Below, one piece after another: positions 1 to 11,051 of a stretch of DNA of 64,000 nucleotides. Source of the DNA: Hyphomicrobiales bacterium (GTDB lineage Bacteria > Pseudomonadota > Alphaproteobacteria > Rhizobiales > Xanthobacteraceae); the NCBI GenBank assembly GCA_017305555.1, contig JAFKKM010000009.1:166032-230031 (forward strand), written 5' to 3'. The notes under the pieces are model-generated. The model saw only the letters and a program-made list of their open reading frames with translations, was not told the origin of the DNA and made no database searches. Positions within the stretch are counted from its first letter, which is position 1, and the number at the start of each line of letters is the position of its first letter. The translations under genes and the position numbers were made by a program.

Positions 1-2
1 TC

Positions 3-281
3 TCCCAAGGTTTCAGCTACACCTGGGACAACGCCAAGCCGCTCGGCGGGCGCATCGTGGCTGCGACCATGACCCTCAACGGCACGCCGATCGATCCAGC
101 AGCGAGCTATCGCGTCACCGTCAATAACTTCCTCGCGGTCGGTGGCGACGGCTTTACCGTGCTGAAGGAAGGGACGTCGCAACTTTTCGGCGTCTATGAC
201 GCCGATGCGCTCTATGCTTACTTCCAGACAAACAGCCCGGTGGCGCCACCAACAATCGGCCGAATCGTCCGGCTCAATTGA
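3..281 (+). CDS. 5'-nucleotidase, C-terminal end (partial, runs in from the left edge)
   Basis: The reading frame is already open at the first bases of the window and ends at the TGA at 279-281, so only the last ~92 residues are seen. They match the end of the 5'-nucleotidase C-terminal (substrate-binding) domain of periplasmic UshA-type metallophosphoesterases: an early GFSYTWD segment, then the strongly diagnostic NNFLAVGGDGF segment, then a short tail. Such proteins hydrolyse nucleotides or related phosphate esters outside the cytoplasm. The catalytic metallophosphoesterase domain lies outside the window and cannot be checked. A GTG at 57 is internal and not a credible start. Confidence 0.82.
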   Translation, partial: SQGFSYTWDNAKPLGGRIVAATMTLNGTPIDPAASYRVTVNNFLAVGGDGFTVLKEGTSQLFGVYDADALYAYFQTNSPVAPPTIGRIVRLN

Positions 282-328
282 GTTACCTTGAATTATTCGC
301 CGATACTGCTCGCACGAGTTCTGTAAAG

Positions 329-886
329 ATGCCGCCACCGATCAAAGTCGAACTGGTACAGCACGATCCGCGCTGGGCTGTCGACGCGAAGGCTGAGGCC
401 AAGCTGTTAGCGGACATTCTCGGTCGATGTCTGATCACCGTCCATCATGTCGGCTCCACCGCCATTCCCGGCATTCGTGCAAAGCCGATTCTGGATCTGA
501 TACCGGTGGCTCTCAGTCTCACGAATCTCGATACACGCCGGAGCGACATTGAGTCACTCGGCTATGAATGGTGGGGCGAGTACGGGTTGCCGGGACGGCG
601 CTATTGCACCAAGGCCGAGGCTGTTACCGGACGCAGGTTCATTCAATTGCACTGTTACGAAGATGGCTCACCGGAAATCATCCGCCATCTGGCATTCCGT
701 GACTATCTAAGAGCCTATCCACAACACGCGGCGGCTTACGACGCGATCAAGAGCCGCTGTCAGGTCAGGCATCCGGATGATTCACATGCCTATAGCGACT
801 GCAAGGCGGCCTGGATCGTAGGAGCGGAGACCGAGGCGTTGAACTGGTATCGAATACACCGGTCGCAAGCCGCGATTCGTCGTTGA
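329..886 (+). CDS. GrpB family protein (nucleotidyltransferase-fold, UPF0157)
   Basis: The protein has 185 residues from the ATG at 329. The frame can be extended to a TTG at 278, but those 17 residues overlap the previous gene and are unlike the family. GrpB proteins carry a predicted nucleotidyltransferase-like fold of unknown substrate. The signature is the HHVGSTAIPGI segment near residues 39-49, followed by KPILDLI, which supplies acidic residues in the position of a nucleotidyltransferase metal site; a mid-protein RRYCTK and FIQLHCYEDGSPE segment are also family-typical. It lies just after the nucleotidase end and is probably transcribed separately from the deacetylase 85 bases downstream. 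Confidence 0.8.
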   Translation: MPPPIKVELVQHDPRWAVDAKAEAKLLADILGRCLITVHHVGSTAIPGIRAKPILDLIPVALSLTNLDTRRSDIESLGYEWWGEYGLPGRRYCTKAEAVTGRRFIQLHCYEDGSPEIIRHLAFRDYLRAYPQHAAAYDAIKSRCQVRHPDDSHAYSDCKAAWIVGAETEALNWYRIHRSQAAIRR

Positions 887-971
887 ATCGTCACGCACGG
901 TGTAGGAATTTCAGATCAAGGGCACTAAGATAAGCGCTCCTCACTCGCGCCCCGGCGCGGCGGATCCTTGA

Positions 972-1901
<930 letters not shown>

Positions 1902-1971
1902 CGTCCCGCCACATTCCGTCCTCACCCGTGTTTATCATCGCGCGCGACCGACATTCAGCAGGAACCTGACC

Positions 1972-2226
1972 ATGGCCGATACCAACCACGCCGATATCAA
2001 GAAGCTGAGTTTCGAGCGCGCGCTGGAGGAACTCGAATCGATCGTCACGCGCCTTGAAGGCGGTCAGGTCGCGCTGGAGGAATCGGTCGCGATCTACGAG
2101 CGCGGCGAGGCGCTCAAGCGGCGCTGCGAGGATTTGCTGCGTCAGGCCGAAGCGCGCGTCGACAAGATCACCACCGACGCCAAGGGCCAGCCTAACGGCA
2201 CCGAACCGCTCGACGTTCCGTCATAA
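1972..2226 (+). CDS. xseB: exodeoxyribonuclease VII small subunit
   Basis: The product is 84 residues, the normal size for XseB. The conserved core is FERALEELESIVTRLEGGQVALEESVAIYERGEALKRRC, a two-helix hairpin shared by the family (quoted in pieces: LEELESIVTRLE and LEESVAIYERG). XseB binds several-to-one to the large catalytic subunit XseA to make the single-strand exonuclease that trims DNA into oligonucleotides. The ATG at 1972 follows a GGAACC purine stretch. The large subunit gene xseA is not in this window, which is usual for alphaproteobacteria. Confidence 0.95.
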   Translation: MADTNHADIKKLSFERALEELESIVTRLEGGQVALEESVAIYERGEALKRRCEDLLRQAEARVDKITTDAKGQPNGTEPLDVPS

Positions 2227-2429
2227 CGATCGTCGCGCGGCCGGAAACGGCCATCGCCGTTGCTGGCCTTTGATTTAACCTCCGATGTCGGCTTTACTGC
2301 GAGTGCGGGGCGTGAGCCTCCGCGCGAATTTCCCTTTTGAATTCAAACGAGCGCCAGATTGCCTCAAGCATTTCTCTTATTCGGCAGCACGAATTCACAC
2401 CTGTCAGTTGCGCTTTTTCAAGCAGGGTT

Positions 2430-3677
2430 GTGAGCGTGCGCGTACAACGCCGCCACGTCATCTATGTTCAGGGTTACGATCCGCGCGGGCTCGCGCAATA
2501 CTATCGTCTGTTCCGCACCGAGTTGCGTAAATCCGCCGCTCTCTATGGATTGCAGGCCAAGGTCGGCCGGCCGCAGAGCGCGAACGACGACACGATGGCA
2601 ACATGGTCGATTGAAACGCAGGGCCACGGCTGGCAAACCCACGTCACCTACGATTTCCTGCGCTGGGAAGACCTGATCAAGGGTGACTTCGCCGCGCCGA
2701 TCTGGCGCACCGTGTTGCACGGGTTCACGATCTACTGCCGCGCATTTCTCGCGGGCGTCATTCCGCGCATCTGGAAAGCGCACTGGCGCTTCGGGATGTT
2801 CATCACCTATCCGCATTTCGTGCTGCTGAATCTGGCAATCTGGTCGGCTCTCCCGGCATGGGGCGTTGGTACCATCGCGGGTTATCTCGGGGCGACGACG
2901 CCATTCAAATGGATCGCGGCCATTGCCGTATTTCTCGCCGCGCTGTGGGCGCTGTTGAAATATACCGAGAAGCGCACCTACGCGCTCTACCTGATGTCGG
3001 ACACCATCTTCACCTGGCAGTTCGCACATCGCGCGCGGCCGGAATGGGATCGCCGCATCGATCGCTTCGCGCAGCATCTGGTCGAGGTCGCACGCACCAG
3101 CGATGCCGAGGAGATCGTCGTGGTCGGCCACAGCTCCGGCTCGTTCCTCGGCGTCGAGATCATGGCCCGCGCACTCGCGATCGATCCTGACCTCGGCCGT
3201 CACGGCCCGCGCGTCGTGCTGCTGACGCTGGGCGGCAACCTGCCGATCGTCGGCTTCATTCCTGCCTCGGAGTCGTTTCGCAAGCACCTGGGACAACTTG
3301 CGGTCGCGCCCGCGGTCGATTGGATCGACGGCCAGTCGCGCAAGGACGTGATGAATTTCTATCCGTTCGACCCTATCTCCGGTCATGGCATCGATGCCGG
3401 AACAGCGCGGCGTAATCCGACCGTGGTGCCGATCCGGTTCCGCGACATGATCGATCCGTCACACTACAATCGATTTCGCTGGCAGTTCTTCCGCGTCCAC
3501 TTCCAATTCGTCATGGCCAGCGAGCGACCGCATCCGTTTGACTTCTATTCGATCGTGTGCGGCCCAGTCGCCTTGCCCGACCGTGTCACCGACCCAGCCG
3601 CGGCGCTGGCTACCGCAACAGGGCCGCTCAAACCGAATCCCACCGGACCCCTTTCCTCAACCGCCCTTGCACGATAA
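2430..3677 (+). CDS. membrane-associated alpha/beta-hydrolase-like protein
   Basis: The longest frame opens at 2337, but family-like sequence starts around RRHVIYVQGYDPRG, so the GTG at 2430 (or the GTG at 2436) is the likely start, giving ~415 residues. A Ser nucleophile elbow GHSSGS is visible near residue 235, preceded by EEIVVV as in alpha/beta hydrolases. Two adjacent hydrophobic segments (around 130-180, separated by TTPFKW) suggest a membrane hairpin inserted before the elbow. A candidate acid/His pair is present later (for example SGHGID), but I cannot assign the triad with certainty. It sits between xseB and dxs; the substrate is unknown. Confidence 0.75.
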   Translation: MSVRVQRRHVIYVQGYDPRGLAQYYRLFRTELRKSAALYGLQAKVGRPQSANDDTMATWSIETQGHGWQTHVTYDFLRWEDLIKGDFAAPIWRTVLHGFTIYCRAFLAGVIPRIWKAHWRFGMFITYPHFVLLNLAIWSALPAWGVGTIAGYLGATTPFKWIAAIAVFLAALWALLKYTEKRTYALYLMSDTIFTWQFAHRARPEWDRRIDRFAQHLVEVARTSDAEEIVVVGHSSGSFLGVEIMARALAIDPDLGRHGPRVVLLTLGGNLPIVGFIPASESFRKHLGQLAVAPAVDWIDGQSRKDVMNFYPFDPISGHGIDAGTARRNPTVVPIRFRDMIDPSHYNRFRWQFFRVHFQFVMASERPHPFDFYSIVCGPVALPDRVTDPAAALATATGPLKPNPTGPLSSTALAR

Positions 3678-3707
3678 AGAGGAACCCGAGGTCCTCCCGG
3701 TCGTTAA

Positions 3708-3742
3708 GGTCAAGGCGCATTTGAACCAATGCGCCCTGCGGC
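3708..3742 (+). terminator. candidate hairpin after the hydrolase gene
   Basis: A perfect 7-bp inverted repeat, GGCGCAT at 3714-3720 and ATGCGCC at 3729-3735, has an 8-base loop and is flanked further out by GGTCA and TGACC. There is no clear T-tract, so termination is only suggested by its place 37 bases after the hydrolase stop. The remaining part of the 379-base gap 3678-4056 holds no gene; its notable element is the dyad at 3899-3912. Confidence 0.4.
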
Positions 3743-3898
3743 CTGACCAATAGCAATGCCGAAAGTTGGCTTTGGGGAGGAGGCTTGGTATAAGATTGGA
3801 AACACTATACATTTGCACGCTCGTCTCGGCCGACCGAATTTCGGCTAAGGGATTGAAACTGCTTGTGTAAATGCCGAAATTGAACTCGCGCAGTGGAC

Positions 3899-3912
3899 GT
3901 GATCTACATCAC
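3899..3912. promoter_or_regulatory. FNR/FixK/CRP-type dyad upstream of dxs
   Basis: GTGAT-CTAC-ATCAC is a perfect 5+5 inverted repeat with a 4-base spacer, the geometry of CRP/FNR-superfamily boxes (the FixK/FNR consensus is TTGAT-N4-ATCAA). It differs from that consensus at the two outermost positions. It lies ~145 bases before the dxs start. That a regulator binds here is inference from pattern only. Confidence 0.35.
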
Positions 3913-4056
3913 AGTTCTCGGAAGCAGCGCGCAATAGGCTCGAAACCGTTTTCCCTGCTCAGGGGCGATAGGATGGCGGGTGCCCGATGCGCAAGGGTTG
4001 CGCAGCACCCATATTATCCTTGTCGCCATGCCTGACATGCAAATTGGAACTCTGCC

Positions 4057-5988
4057 GTGACCAGCTTCAGTAAGACACCGCTTCTTGACACGATCCGCAC
4101 CCCTGACGACTTGCGCAAGCTCAAGGTGGAGCAGGTTCGCCAGGTCGCCGACGAGTTGCGGCAAGAAACCATTGATGCCGTGTCCGTCACCGGCGGGCAT
4201 TTCGGTGCCGGCCTCGGCGTGGTCGAATTGACCACGGCAATCCACTACATCTTCGATACGCCGCGTGACCGGTTGATCTGGGACGTCGGCCACCAAGCCT
4301 ACCCGCACAAGATTCTGACCGGCCGCCGCGACCGCATCCGCACGTTGCGCACCGCGGGCGGTCTCTCCGGCTTCACCAAGCGTTCCGAGAGCGATTACGA
4401 TCCGTTCGGCGCCGCGCATTCGTCCACGTCGATTTCGGCCGGCCTCGGCATGGCCGTGGCGCGCGACCTCTCCGGCGGCAAGAACAATGTCATCGCTGTG
4501 ATCGGCGACGGTTCGATGTCGGCGGGCATGGCCTACGAGGCGATGAACAACGCCGGTGCGATGAATTCGCGGCTGATCGTCATCCTCAACGACAACGACA
4601 TGTCTATTGCGCCTCCGGTCGGCGCAATGTCGGCCTATCTGTCGCGGCTGTATTCAGGCAAGACCTATCGCACGATCCGCGAGGCCGCCAAGCAGCTCGG
4701 CAAGCATCTGCCGAAGGTGATCTCCGACCGCGCCGAGAAGGTCGAGGAATATTCCCGCGGCTTCATGACCAACAACGGCACGCTGTTCGAGGAGCTGGGC
4801 TTCTACTATGTCGGCCCGATCGATGGTCATAATCTCGACCATCTGCTGCCGGTGCTGAAGAACGTCCGCGACATGGAGACCGGCCCGGTGCTGATCCATG
4901 TCGTCACGCAGAAGGGCAAGGGTTATGGCCCAGCGGAAGCCGCCGCCGACAAGTATCACGCGGTGGTCAAATTCGATGTCGCCACTGGCGCGCAATCGAA
5001 ATCCAAGCCCAACGCGCCCGCGTATCAGAACGTGTTTGGCCAGTCGCTGGTCAAGGAAGCCGAGAAGGACGACAAGATCGTCGCCATTACCGCGGCGATG
5101 CCGTCCGGCACCGGCGTCGATATCTTCAACAAGGCGTTTCCGAAGCGCACGTTTGACGTCGGCATCGCCGAGCAGCACGCGGTGACTTTCGCCGCCGGTC
5201 TTGCGACTGAAGGCTACAAGCCGTTCTGCGCGATCTACTCGACCTTCCTGCAACGCGGCTACGACCAGGTGGTTCACGACGTCGCGATCCAGAACCTGCC
5301 GGTGCGTTTCGCCATCGACCGCGCCGGGCTCGTCGGCGCTGACGGTGCAACCCATGCCGGATCGTTCGACAACGCCTATCTCGGCTGCCTGCCAAGCTTC
5401 GTCATCATGGCGGCGTCGGATGAAGCCGAACTGGTTCACATGGTCGCCACGCAGGTCGCCATCAACGACCGCCCGAGCGCGGTGCGCTATCCGCGCGGCG
5501 AAGGCCGCGGCGTGGAGATGCCGGAAGTCGGCGTGCCGCTGCCGATCGGTAAGGGCCGCATCATTCGTCAGGGCAACAAGGTCGCGCTGCTCTCGTTCGG
5601 CACCCGTCTCGCCGATTGCGAGAAGGCCGCCGACGAACTCGCAGCGCATGGTCTGTCCACCACGGTCGCCGACGCGCGCTTCATGAAGCCGCTCGACGTC
5701 GAGTTGGTGCTGAAGCTAGCGCGTGAGCACGAAATCCTGCTCACCGTCGAGGAAGGCGCAATCGGCGGCTTCGGCTCGCACGTGATACAGACGCTCGCCG
5801 AAAACGGAATGCTCGACAGCGGCCTGCTGCGCTTCCGCTCGCTGGTGCTTCCGGACGAATTCATCGACCACAACACGCCGGCGGCGATGTACGCTTATGC
5901 CGGCCTCGACGCCAAGGGCATCGTCGCCAAGGTGTTCGAGACCATCGGCAAAGACAAGGCCGGAACCATCAAGCTCGCCGGCGCGTAA
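4057..5988 (+). CDS. dxs: 1-deoxy-D-xylulose-5-phosphate synthase
   Basis: This full-length 643-residue thiamine-diphosphate enzyme condenses pyruvate and glyceraldehyde 3-phosphate to DXP, the first step of the MEP isoprenoid pathway and a precursor for thiamine and pyridoxal. Visible features are [16 protein letters not shown] near 75, the ThDP/Mg motif beginning [18 protein letters not shown] near 149 and closing with NDNDMSIA, the GPIDGHNL segment near 258, the transketolase-type middle domain with [15 protein letters not shown] near 364, and [14 protein letters not shown] near 424. The start is GTG at 4057, which gives the usual N-terminus [10 protein letters not shown]; no ATG fits better. 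A strong terminator follows at 6011. Confidence 0.97.
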   Translation: MTSFSKTPLLDTIRTPDDLRKLKVEQVRQVADELRQETIDAVSVTGGHFGAGLGVVELTTAIHYIFDTPRDRLIWDVGHQAYPHKILTGRRDRIRTLRTAGGLSGFTKRSESDYDPFGAAHSSTSISAGLGMAVARDLSGGKNNVIAVIGDGSMSAGMAYEAMNNAGAMNSRLIVILNDNDMSIAPPVGAMSAYLSRLYSGKTYRTIREAAKQLGKHLPKVISDRAEKVEEYSRGFMTNNGTLFEELGFYYVGPIDGHNLDHLLPVLKNVRDMETGPVLIHVVTQKGKGYGPAEAAADKYHAVVKFDVATGAQSKSKPNAPAYQNVFGQSLVKEAEKDDKIVAITAAMPSGTGVDIFNKAFPKRTFDVGIAEQHAVTFAAGLATEGYKPFCAIYSTFLQRGYDQVVHDVAIQNLPVRFAIDRAGLVGADGATHAGSFDNAYLGCLPSFVIMAASDEAELVHMVATQVAINDRPSAVRYPRGEGRGVEMPEVGVPLPIGKGRIIRQGNKVALLSFGTRLADCEKAADELAAHGLSTTVADARFMKPLDVELVLKLAREHEILLTVEEGAIGGFGSHVIQTLAENGMLDSGLLRFRSLVLPDEFIDHNTPAAMYAYAGLDAKGIVAKVFETIGKDKAGTIKLAGA

Positions 5989-6010
5989 GCGTCAGGCCGG
6001 ACGATATCGA

Positions 6011-6046
6011 AACCCCGCTTCCGGCGCGCTGGAAGCGGGGTTTTTC
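6011..6046 (+). terminator. rho-independent terminator of dxs
   Basis: AACCCCGCTTCC at 6011-6022 pairs with GGAAGCGGGGTT at 6031-6042 across an 8-base loop (GGCGCGCT), and the arm runs into TTTTTCATTT. The stem is 12 bp and GC-rich, 22 bases after the dxs stop: a classical intrinsic terminator. Confidence 0.88.
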
Positions 6047-6080
6047 ATTTGCCGCGGGACCGCGATAGACTGTTCGCGAT

Positions 6081-6815
6081 ATGACACAAACACGCAAACG
6101 CGCCGATATGCTGCTGGTTGAACGCGGCCTGTTCGAAAGCCGCGCGCGGGCACAGGATGCCATCGCGCACGGCCTCGTGACTGCGGATGGCAAGGTGGTC
6201 GCGAAACCTTCGGAGACGCTGGCTGATAACGCCGTCATCGAAGCCACGCCCGCGCATCCCTGGGTGTCGCGCGGTGGCGTCAAGCTCGCCGGTGCACTGG
6301 TGCGGTATCCCATCGAGATCGAGGATCATGTCTGTCTCGATGTCGGTGCCTCCACCGGCGGCTTCACCGAGGTGTTGCTGAGCGAAGGCGCGGCGTTGGT
6401 GTTCGCCATCGACGTCGGTAGCAACCAGTTGCACGATAGCCTGCGCGGCCACCCACGCATCGTCTCGATGGAGCAGACCGATATCCGCAACTACGACGGC
6501 AAGCGGCTGCCGCAGCGCCCGGACGTGGTGGTGATCGACGCCAGCTTCATCTCACTGAAACTGATCCTGCCCGTGGCTCTGCAACTCGCCGCCGCACCGA
6601 TGAGCCTTCTTGCGCTGATCAAGCCACAATTCGAGGCGCCGCGCGCGGCGATCAAGAAAGGCATCGTGCGCGACGCGGCCATCCATAAAGCCGTATGCGA
6701 TGACATCGTCACTTTCGCGGCGTCGCTCGGCTGCACGGATATCGAGGTCTTTCCATCCAGCATTGCCGGCGGCGACGGCAACGTCGAATTTTTCCTCGGC
6801 GCGCATCGTGGCTGA
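6081..6815 (+). CDS. tlyA: TlyA family rRNA (cytidine-2'-O)-methyltransferase / hemolysin A-like
   Basis: This 244-residue protein has an N-terminal S4 RNA-binding domain ([19 protein letters not shown], residues ~6-24) joined to an FtsJ-like Rossmann methyltransferase. The junction [10 protein letters not shown] and the SAM-binding motif [13 protein letters not shown] near residue 91 are diagnostic. In characterised relatives TlyA 2'-O-methylates cytidines of 16S/23S rRNA and affects capreomycin sensitivity; the haemolysin label is historical. The stop overlaps the next gene by 8 bases, so the two RNA-methyltransferase genes are probably co-transcribed. Confidence 0.92.
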   Translation: MTQTRKRADMLLVERGLFESRARAQDAIAHGLVTADGKVVAKPSETLADNAVIEATPAHPWVSRGGVKLAGALVRYPIEIEDHVCLDVGASTGGFTEVLLSEGAALVFAIDVGSNQLHDSLRGHPRIVSMEQTDIRNYDGKRLPQRPDVVVIDASFISLKLILPVALQLAAAPMSLLALIKPQFEAPRAAIKKGIVRDAAIHKAVCDDIVTFAASLGCTDIEVFPSSIAGGDGNVEFFLGAHRG

Positions 6816-8043
6816 AACGTTTGTCATCGATCACGTCGGCCAACGCGGCGACGGCGTCGCACGCGTCAACGGCGCCCCGCGCTATGTCCCCTACACGCTG
6901 CCCGGAGAGACGGTCGACGCGACCCCAATGGCCGCATCGGATCGTATGCAACTGGTCGCGGTCCGAACGCCAAGCCCGCAGCGGATCGATCCGTTCTGCG
7001 GCCATTTCGGCACATGTGGCGGCTGCGCCATCCAGCACTGGCAGCCCGATGCCTATCGTGCGTGGAAACGCCAGTTCGTTGTCGACACGCTGGCACGCGC
7101 CGATATCGGCGTCGACGTAGCCGACCTGATCGATGCCCACGGCGCGGGGCGCCGACGCGTCACGCTGCACGCACGCCGCGCCGCCGATGGCAGCTTCCCG
7201 GTCGGTTTCGCCGCGCCGAACAGCCACGCGGTGATTGCCATCGACGCTTGCCCGGTCCTCGATCCGATGCTCAGTGGCGCACTTGACGCGGCGCGCGCCC
7301 TCGCCGCGTTGCTGAAGCCCGTCGCCAAGCCGCTCGATATCCAGGTCACCGCCGCCGACAACGGGCTGGACGTCGATGTCCGGGGCTCGGGTCCCTTACC
7401 GGCCAAAATCGTCACCGCGCTGTCGCGGCTTGCCGAGCAATACAAACTGGCGCGGCTGACGCGCCACGGCGAGCTGGTGCTGATGCGCGCGCCGCCGGTC
7501 GTGACGATGGGCGTGGCAACCGTGCCGCTGCCGCCGGGTTCGTTCCTGCAGGCAACCGTCGCCGGCGAAGAGACGTTAGCGACGTTGGCAGCTGCGTATT
7601 GCGGCAAGGCAAAGCGCATCGTCGATCTGTTCTGCGGCGTCGGCCCTTTTGCCCTACGGTTGGCGGTGAAGGCGCGCGTCGCAGCCTTCGACAGTGACGC
7701 CGGCGCGATTGCGTCGTTGCAAAAAGCCGTTGCTTCCGCCCACGGCCTAAAACCGATCACCGCGGAAGCGCGCGATCTGTTCCGGCGGCCGCTGGTACCG
7801 CAGGAATTGCGCGACGTCGATGCCGTCGTATTCGATCCACCGCGTCAAGGTGCGGAAGCGCAAAGCAGGCAACTCGCCGCCAGCAAGATACCGGTGGTCG
7901 TCGCCGTATCTTGCAACGTCACCACCTTCGCACGCGATGCACGCATCCTGATCGACGGCGGCTACAAAATAGAAGCCGTCACGCCTGTCGATCAATTCCG
8001 TCACACACCACATGTCGAATTGGTGGCGCGCTTCGTACGATGA
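6808..8043 (+). CDS. TrmA/RlmD-type RNA (uracil-5-)methyltransferase, iron-sulfur
   Basis: The GTG at 6808 overlaps the tlyA stop and starts a 411-residue protein whose N-terminus ([18 protein letters not shown]) is a TRAM-like RNA-binding region. The frame is open to 6700, but that part is a shadow of tly[16 protein letters not shown] near residues 66-80 supplies a C-x5-C-x2-C cluster typical of the [4Fe-4S] site of RlmD/Rlm[14 protein letters not shown] is SAM motif [11 protein letters not shown] and [13 protein letters not shown] carry the catalytic Cys region, and the end [18 protein letters not shown] has the general-base segment. The product should methylate U at C5 in 23S rRNA; whether it is RlmD or RlmC type is undecided. 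Confidence 0.9.
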   Translation: MAETFVIDHVGQRGDGVARVNGAPRYVPYTLPGETVDATPMAASDRMQLVAVRTPSPQRIDPFCGHFGTCGGCAIQHWQPDAYRAWKRQFVVDTLARADIGVDVADLIDAHGAGRRRVTLHARRAADGSFPVGFAAPNSHAVIAIDACPVLDPMLSGALDAARALAALLKPVAKPLDIQVTAADNGLDVDVRGSGPLPAKIVTALSRLAEQYKLARLTRHGELVLMRAPPVVTMGVATVPLPPGSFLQATVAGEETLATLAAAYCGKAKRIVDLFCGVGPFALRLAVKARVAAFDSDAGAIASLQKAVASAHGLKPITAEARDLFRRPLVPQELRDVDAVVFDPPRQGAEAQSRQLAASKIPVVVAVSCNVTTFARDARILIDGGYKIEAVTPVDQFRHTPHVELVARFVR

Positions 8044-8058
8044 TCGAGGCCCAGATCG

Positions 8059-8898
8059 CTATCGCCCCCATCGCTCCTGCCAGATTTTTTCGCCGATCAG
8101 GCAATTGACGCGCGGCTCGCGTCCTGCCGTCGGAACGACGCGCGGCTCGGGCACGCGCCCCGCCACCTCCATCACCAGCTTGGTGTGGATCGCTTCGCGA
8201 AACTTCTCGCGATTCTTGATCGGAACCACGAATGAACCGGGGCCGCCGATAACGCAATCCTCGTAATAGTAATCGAGATTCTCGATATCCATCGTGGAAT
8301 AGCTCGGCTCCTTCACCATGATCGGCAGGCCGTTGATGACGATGCCCTTCTCCAGCGCCGCATCACGTGCCACCGTCACCGGCATCCCGTTGTTGTTAGG
8401 CCCGTCGCCGGAGATATCAATCACGCGACGGATGCCGTGATACTGGTTTTGCTCGAACAGCGGCATCGCGAAGTTGATCGCGCCGGAAATCGAAGTGCGT
8501 GACGCACGCCGCACCGGCGTCTTGAGAATTTCTGCCGCAACCGCGTCGGCCGATTCCGGCCCATCGATGATGCGCCATGGGATGATCAGCTTCTGGTCAG
8601 TCGATGCCGCCCACTCGAAATAGGTGACGGCGACTTTACCGGTGGGGCCCGCCTTCAATGCCTGGAGGAATTCCTTCGAGACGATGGCCTGCGCGTAGCC
8701 CTCGCGCTGCACCGTGAGTTCCTCGATATCCATCGAATAGGAGACGTCAACCGCCAACACCAATTCGACATCGACAGTGATATCGGCGGGCTTCGCCTGG
8801 GCTACACGAGGCGGCGCCTGTGGCGCGGCATTCACGGCGACATCGCCGGCCATGGCGCCCATGGCCAACAGCACTCCGATCGAGACGTACCAGCGCAT
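8059..8898 (-). CDS. DUF1194 / von Willebrand A-like periplasmic protein
   Basis: The frame extends to 8985, but the ATG at 8898 gives a clear Sec signal peptide (basic MRWYVS, hydrophobic core, AxA-like VNAAPQA), so the mature protein is periplasmic, ~255 residues. The vWA-like metal site is seen as LAVDVSYSMD (DxSxS in the form DVSYS) followed by SRTSISGAI and DISGDGPNN, matching the DUF1194 family. This suggests a divalent-ion-dependent binding role; no function is established. It is convergent with the methyltransferase and divergent from the chemoreceptor gene. Confidence 0.85.
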   Translation of the reverse strand: MRWYVSIGVLLAMGAMAGDVAVNAAPQAPPRVAQAKPADITVDVELVLAVDVSYSMDIEELTVQREGYAQAIVSKEFLQALKAGPTGKVAVTYFEWAASTDQKLIIPWRIIDGPESADAVAAEILKTPVRRASRTSISGAINFAMPLFEQNQYHGIRRVIDISGDGPNNNGMPVTVARDAALEKGIVINGLPIMVKEPSYSTMDIENLDYYYEDCVIGGPGSFVVPIKNREKFREAIHTKLVMEVAGRVPEPRVVPTAGREPRVNCLIGEKIWQERWGR

Positions 8899-9217
8899 CG
8901 CGGTCTCCCGTCGCCCCAGGCAATGGTGACACAGCGCGGTAAATCCGCAAGACCCGAGGCGATAGCTCTGATGGGCGCAAAGCAAATGCGATCAGTAGCT
9001 TGTGCCTGTTGGGAACTCATTTACCAAGACTTTACCGTGGTACTCTACAACCGAGGGTAAGCCCGTCCCCGTTATCGGACGAGGATTGGGTCCCGACTGG
9101 AAAAAAAGCCCAACAGCGCCAAGCCGGTTCTAACGCCATGCGTTCTGGCGACGCACCGCCATGCGCCGATTTCGACTATCGCGGGATCTCATCCGCGGTC
9201 ACCAGAAGGACGACGAG
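8899..9217. other. divergent intergenic region (DUF1194 / chemoreceptor)
   Basis: These 319 bases separate the two divergent starts and must carry both promoters. I see no convincing sigma-70 or sigma-28 hexamers and no RNA gene. The chemoreceptor frame is open back to 9161 but without sequence typical of the family. Confidence 0.5.
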
Positions 9218-10900
9218 ATGCTTTCGCGACTCTCCATCAAGGCTAAGCTGATTACCCTGGTTGCGGTTTTGCTGCTCGCACTGACCGCGATCGGCACCTT
9301 CGCCGTGGTCGAGATGCGCGCGATCAACACCGCGGCTCAAGATATCAAGACCAACTGGCTGCCGAACATTCGTCTCGTCAGTGAATTGCGCACCCAATCG
9401 GCGCGCTACCGGGCTGTGCTGCGCGATTACCTGACTGAGCCGGACGAAACCTTCATGGCCGATATCCAGCGCAATCTCGACGCCCGCGCCAGGGACTATG
9501 AGACCGCCAACAAGGCCTATGCCCCGCGCATCTCCTCGCCCCAGGAAGCGGCGCTTTATCAGGAACTATCGCAGACCTGGAAGACCTTCCGCGAGGCAGC
9601 CGACGAGGTGGTGGCCCACGCCCGCAAGCACGAGGTCGCGCAGGCCCGCACCGTCAACGCCACCCGCGCCACGCCGGCGGGCCGCAAGATGGACGCCGTG
9701 ATGACCAAGATCGTGGCGCTCAACGACAACGGCGCTACCGTATCCGGCCAGCACGCCGAAAGCGCCTATGCCACCGCCTTCGGTGTGCTGCTCGCCGTGT
9801 TGTCCTGCATGGTGCTGCTGGGGTTGGCCGCCGCCGTTCTGGTGGTCCGGGATATCTCGCGCGGCATCGGTTCGGTACTGACGCCGATGCAGGCGCTATC
9901 TGCGGGAAATCTCGACGTCGAGATTCCGCATCGAGGCGAGCGCACCGAGATCGGCCAGATCGCCGATACGCTCCAGCACTTCAAGACAGCCTTGATTGCC
10001 AAGCAGCAAGCCGATGAGGCCGCCGCCGGTGAAGCCAGCGCCAAGCTGCGCCGCGCGGAGACGATGGACAAGGTGACCCGAAACTTTGAGACCATGGTCG
10101 GCGAGATGATCGGCTCACTGTCCTCCGCCTCGAACGAAATGGAGGCCACTGCCACGGCGCTGACCGGAACCGCCGACACCACGCGTCGGCTGTCCAACTC
10201 CTCCGCCAACGCGTCCCACGAGGTCTCCGAGAGCATCCAGTCCACTGCCGCCGCCACCGAGGAGATCACCTCGTCGGTCAACGAGATCAGCCGTCAGGTG
10301 CAGGAATCGAGCCGCGTAGCGCAGACCGCGGTGGCGCAAGCGCAGAAAACCAACTCCAGCATCCAGCAACTATCGCAGGCTGCCGCCCGCATCGGCGACG
10401 TCGTCAAACTGATTACCGCCGTCGCCGAGCAGACCAACCTGCTCGCCCTCAACGCCACCATCGAGGCCGCCCGCGCCGGTGAGGCCGGACGTGGGTTCGC
10501 GGTGGTCGCTTCCGAGGTCAAGGCGCTGGCATCGCAAACCGCCAAGGCGACCGACGAAATCGGCACACAGATCGCCGGGATGCAGGCTGCAACGCAGGAT
10601 TCCGTGGCCACCATCCAGGAGATCAGCACCACCATCAATCTGATATCGGAAATCTCCTCAACCATCGCTGCCGCCGTCGAGGAACAAGGCGCCGCGACGC
10701 AGGAGATTGCCCGCAACGTGCAGCAGGCCGCCGATCTCTGCGGCAACGTCGCCAGCAATATTACCGAGGTCGATCGCAGCGCCGGCGAAGCGGGCGCGGC
10801 ATCATCGCAGGTGCTTGCGGCGGCGCAGTCGCTGTCGATGGAAAGCCACCGGTTGCAGACCGAGGTGCATAACTTCCTTGAGACGATCCGCGCGGCATAG
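9218..10900 (+). CDS. methyl-accepting chemotaxis protein
   Basis: From the ATG at 9218 (the frame is open to 9161) the protein has 560 residues. It has a first membrane helix right at the N-terminus ([21 protein letters not shown]), a ~155-residue mostly helical periplasmic sensor of four-helix-bundle type, a second membrane helix near residues 190-218, a HAMP linker, and the cytoplasmic signalling coiled coil. The hairpin tip is unmistakable: [19 protein letters not shown] followed by [15 protein letters not shown]. It would report an unknown periplasmic ligand to CheA/CheW. No pentapeptide CheR tether is visible at the C-terminus. A terminator follows directly. Confidence 0.95.
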   Translation: MLSRLSIKAKLITLVAVLLLALTAIGTFAVVEMRAINTAAQDIKTNWLPNIRLVSELRTQSARYRAVLRDYLTEPDETFMADIQRNLDARARDYETANKAYAPRISSPQEAALYQELSQTWKTFREAADEVVAHARKHEVAQARTVNATRATPAGRKMDAVMTKIVALNDNGATVSGQHAESAYATAFGVLLAVLSCMVLLGLAAAVLVVRDISRGIGSVLTPMQALSAGNLDVEIPHRGERTEIGQIADTLQHFKTALIAKQQADEAAAGEASAKLRRAETMDKVTRNFETMVGEMIGSLSSASNEMEATATALTGTADTTRRLSNSSANASHEVSESIQSTAAATEEITSSVNEISRQVQESSRVAQTAVAQAQKTNSSIQQLSQAAARIGDVVKLITAVAEQTNLLALNATIEAARAGEAGRGFAVVASEVKALASQTAKATDEIGTQIAGMQAATQDSVATIQEISTTINLISEISSTIAAAVEEQGAATQEIARNVQQAADLCGNVASNITEVDRSAGEAGAASSQVLAAAQSLSMESHRLQTEVHNFLETIRAA

Positions 10901-10926
10901 GCCACTCCGGAGAAAAATGACACGAG

Positions 10927-10957
10927 CCGGCGGGTGCAAGCCCGCCGGTTTGCTTTT
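10927..10957 (+). terminator. rho-independent terminator of the chemoreceptor gene
   Basis: CCGGCGGG at 10927-10934 and CCCGCCGG at 10941-10948 form a perfect 8-bp stem with a 6-base loop, followed by TTTGCTTTT. It begins 27 bases after the stop codon. Confidence 0.85.
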
Positions 10958-11051
10958 GAGCCATATTTTCTTTTATGGGCGATGGAAGCTGCGCGCGAAA
11001 TCCGCCATCGCCCGGCCCGAAAAATACGATAGTCTTTAAGGTTCCGGTCAT

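Noticed and set aside
2418..3386. A 322-codon open frame on the minus strand
   Set aside because: It is antisense to the alpha/beta hydrolase-like gene and has the mixed composition of a shadow frame.
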